Below, in pieces: positions 61,640-64,000 of a DNA stretch of 64,000 nucleotides (positions are counted from its first letter, which is position 1; each line of letters begins with the position of its first letter). Source of the stretch: Calliopsis andreniformis (Eukaryota > Arthropoda > Insecta > Hymenoptera > Andrenidae); contig NC_135073.1 of the NCBI RefSeq assembly GCF_051401765.1, positions 8,990,001-9,054,000 on the forward strand, read 5' to 3'. The position numbers and the translations under genes are program-made. The notes beneath the pieces are model-generated. The model did no database searches. It saw only the letters and a program-made list of their open reading frames with translations, and was not told the origin of the DNA.

Positions 61640-62460
61640 CGTCTTCCATCATCGCTCACAATACAGGCCTGGAACAGCCCGGAGGAAACAGTCCACTAAG
61701 ACAAACGCGCGCCGCGTTTGAAGATCCGTTCAACTGCGCCGCTTAAAGAGATATTAATTATTCGACTTCTAAGCCGTTCATTATTCACATAACTGGAACT
61801 CCGCGCCGGGCGGAATACGTTTGAAGGGAGAAAGAATCGCTAGCGCGCGGAAGAAAAGCACCGTCGCGGCGAGGGGGTTGGGGAGGATTGGGGAAGGGTA
61901 ACGGAGAAAAGAAAGGGGAACACCTAGCCTTTAAAACACGCACGTTATATGGACACTTAGCGGTGTGGCAGACGAGGATGGAATCCAGGGGACAGAGAGA
62001 GTCGGAAAGTCGAAAGGGAGATTGTAAAGAGCAGAGGAAGGAACGGGGGTGGAGCGAGGGGGACGAAAGGGCGAGGAGGGAAAGAAACGGAGGAGCAGGT
62101 TGAACGAAGGGAGTAAGAGAGACAGGAGGGGAGCAGGAAGATACAGGCGAGGTAGGGGTTGAAGTATCAGCGTTGAGCGAGGGTTGGGTCGCGAAGCTGC
62201 TGCTGCAGCTGCAGTTGCAACTGCAGTTGCAGAAGGGTGAAGCGCGGCGGAGGACAGGAGGAGAAACGGAAGCGTGGGTTCGCAGATCGATAGCCGCGCG
62301 CCCGTGCAACCAAAGCTCAACCTCGCGTCGCCAACCACGACGACGATGTTGTCGTCGTCGTAGTCGCCGTCGACGGCCGCGGCGTCGTCACCGTTGACGT
62401 ATGCCACGCCGCTCCGCGGCGCAGACGTCGATAAGCTCGCACGTGCAGCGTTTCCTCATC
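61640..62460. promoter_or_regulatory. CpG- and purine-rich block with CTGCAG run
   Basis: A purine-rich GAGA-type run (about 61870-62110) leads to a CTGCAG/TTGCAA run (62196-62232) and an inverted CGA/TCG hairpin (62337-62361). Sharp change from the AT-rich flanks suggests a regulatory island. Frames through it (minus 61785-62309 and minus 61931-62407) are Cys/Ser/Pro- or Ala-rich artefacts. Confidence 0.35.
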
Positions 62461-63725
62461 GTCCGAAAGCGCGAGCTTTATCCGTGGAAAGCCGGGGGAC
62501 AATGGTCGAGCCTCTTTCTCCTTCATGTTTTCTGTCCCTCCACCCTCCCCTCTTCCCTCTTTTTTTTTTTCGGCTCTTAATGGACGCGCGCGTTGTTTCT
62601 CCATTGCGACGATTTAACGACTGGAAAATTTCAGCGGAGAGTGGATGTTTCAAAGTGTTTGGAAGGAGGACAACTGTGAAGATCTCGAACATTTTTCATA
62701 TTTTTTTTTTTTCTTGTTTTTTCTTACTGTCATAGTTGGAAAGTTTCTCGTAATGCTATTAATTAATTGGACCTCCGTGAAGAATTATTGGACTTTTCTT
62801 TGCATGATCATAGAGGGAGGAACCTAGTTTAATTTTTAGCTTTTTTTGTAGTTGGCGAAGTTTGGAGGTCGGGGATGTCGCGATGTGATTAATGACTCGG
62901 GGTTCACGAAAAATTGTTCTGTCTTTTGCTGTGACTGGGATCTGTGTAGCTAGTTGGTTTCGTCTTCGGTAGCAGTGCAACGATTCGAGCTTTGTTTGTT
63001 TCGTAACAGATAAAAACCGATTGATCGACGGGGCGTGCATAAGCGACGGAGATAATTGAGCGATGAACACGAATGAGAATAGATGATACGACAAATCAAG
63101 ACACGAAGACGTAATAGGACGTTGATATCGTGCTAACGGGTATTTATAAATTCTCCGCGCTCGATATCGAATATTTGCCGCTTTGCTGGCCGCTTCAAAA
63201 ATATTTACACATTGTTGTGGTTACATTATATCGTCGTAAATTTATCGTGACGAATTACGTAATTTTCATTACACAATTGCATCGAAATATTCATAACGAT
63301 TCGTGCATTACATAATTTTGTTTGTATACACAGCGTTCGGAAGTACGCCGCTTAGAAATGCTGCTTTCAATCTATACATAATCACAATTAACGTTAATTA
63401 CTGTGCCCCGTCTAATTAACTTATCTCGTGCCGTAATTTAATTAAATTTCACCCTCTTCAGGAATAATTCTTCCTTAAAATTACGCCAATCTTTCAAAAA
63501 GCCAGGTCCTATATCACACAGAAATTCACTTCGACGTTCACTGAAAATTCTCGAACTTCTCCAACTTCGGTTCTCCTGGTTTTGTCGTCCACGCCCACGG
63601 ATATAGAAATTTCTATGCAAACACCGAAGCCAGTGTCCACGAATTCCATATCGACGTGCTCCTGGATCGCATTCCTATCGAATACCGAAAGGAAACTCGC
63701 TCTCGACTCGGTACACCATTAGCGA

Positions 63726-63736
63726 AAGATAGGTCA
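63726..63736 (+). promoter_or_regulatory. Near-consensus ROR/HR3 monomer site
   Basis: AAGATAGGTCA matches 10 of 11 positions of the ROR element WAWNTRGGTCA, including the TAGGTCA core. It lies in a CpG-rich block (63600-64000). TAGGTCA cores are not enriched in the window (about eight expected, six noticed), so this is weak evidence of function. Confidence 0.3.
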
Positions 63737-64000
63737 AACGATATTGCCCGCGGAAATGTGAACTGGAGAAAAACAGGCGGCTCGGAGGCGGCGATCGTGG
63801 CGGTGCACTGTGCACGTAGAAGCATGCAGCGTGCCGATGAGCTGGCGGCTCCTTTCGTCGACGAGGAAATTGCTAGGATACGTGCATGCGCCCGTCTGAC
63901 GAGGTGGCTGGCTGAAACTTCTTAAAGCGGGATATCTCGATATCGCGGAACCCATTGTCGGACCACCACGGGGCGCTTCCACTTACGATCACGTTTCTAA

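Larger units (their letters stand above)
55968..64000 (+). other. HR3 intron continuing past the window
   Basis: No coding exon was recognised; in particular the zinc-finger motif expected next (CxxC... CEGCKGFF type) is absent from all frames. The stretch holds dispersed repeats, a MITE, and CpG-rich blocks at 61640-62460 and 63600-64000. The frames at minus 61785-62309 and plus 62394-62735 are composition-driven and unrecognised. Confidence 0.6.

Noticed and set aside
63656..63925. Plus-strand frame of 89 codons near the right edge
   Set aside because: Begins at a non-ATG codon, overlaps minus-strand frames and has no zinc-finger or other receptor motif, so it is not the missing HR3 DNA-binding exon.

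Overview
This window reads as a piece of an insect genome, most likely a hymenopteran (bee or wasp). That assignment is inference: it rests on an AT-rich background with scattered CpG-rich blocks, many short TA- or TTAA-flanked miniature transposons, and one clearly recognisable insect gene. There are no bacterial-style gene runs, and I saw no tRNA, rRNA or CRISPR. Almost every long open frame lies in a CpG-rich or low-complexity stretch and matches no protein I know.

The recognisable gene is the nuclear hormone receptor HR3 (Drosophila Hr3/Hr46, the insect ROR orthologue), on the plus strand. Only its 5' part is here. A coding first exon at 55844-55967 starts MFEMWSAVSSKLE and ends SSGSIK, closely resembling the N-terminus of Drosophila HR3 just before the DNA-binding domain. 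Two further ATG-bearing exons with good splice donors lie far upstream: a six-residue one at 838-856 (MPSTIR) and a Q-rich one at 16767-16935. All three end in the same phase (one base of a split codon, a G), as expected for alternative first exons spliced to one shared DNA-binding-domain exon beyond base 64000. A fourth candidate with the same phase is at 14387-14408. The window is therefore best read as about 63 kb of alternative promoters and first introns of HR3.

Layout: 1-856, 5' UTR and the MPSTIR exon. 857-16620, intron with a perfect-consensus ecdysone response element (6286-6298), a piggyBac-like MITE, local repeats, and a CpG-rich block with the candidate fourth exon and a duplicated 40-bp element carrying ROR/HR3 half-site cores. 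16621-16935, UTR and Q-rich exon. 16936-54800, a very long intron with MITEs, foldbacks, CpG-rich blocks and a strong recursive-splice-site-like sequence at 27784-27862. 54850-55967, CpG-rich UTR and the MFEMW exon. 55968-64000, intron running off the window.

Together the signals fit an ecdysone-regulated, multi-promoter receptor gene whose isoforms differ only in the N-terminal region. Gene identity is well supported. Exon boundaries, promoters and regulatory sites are sequence-based predictions without transcript evidence.
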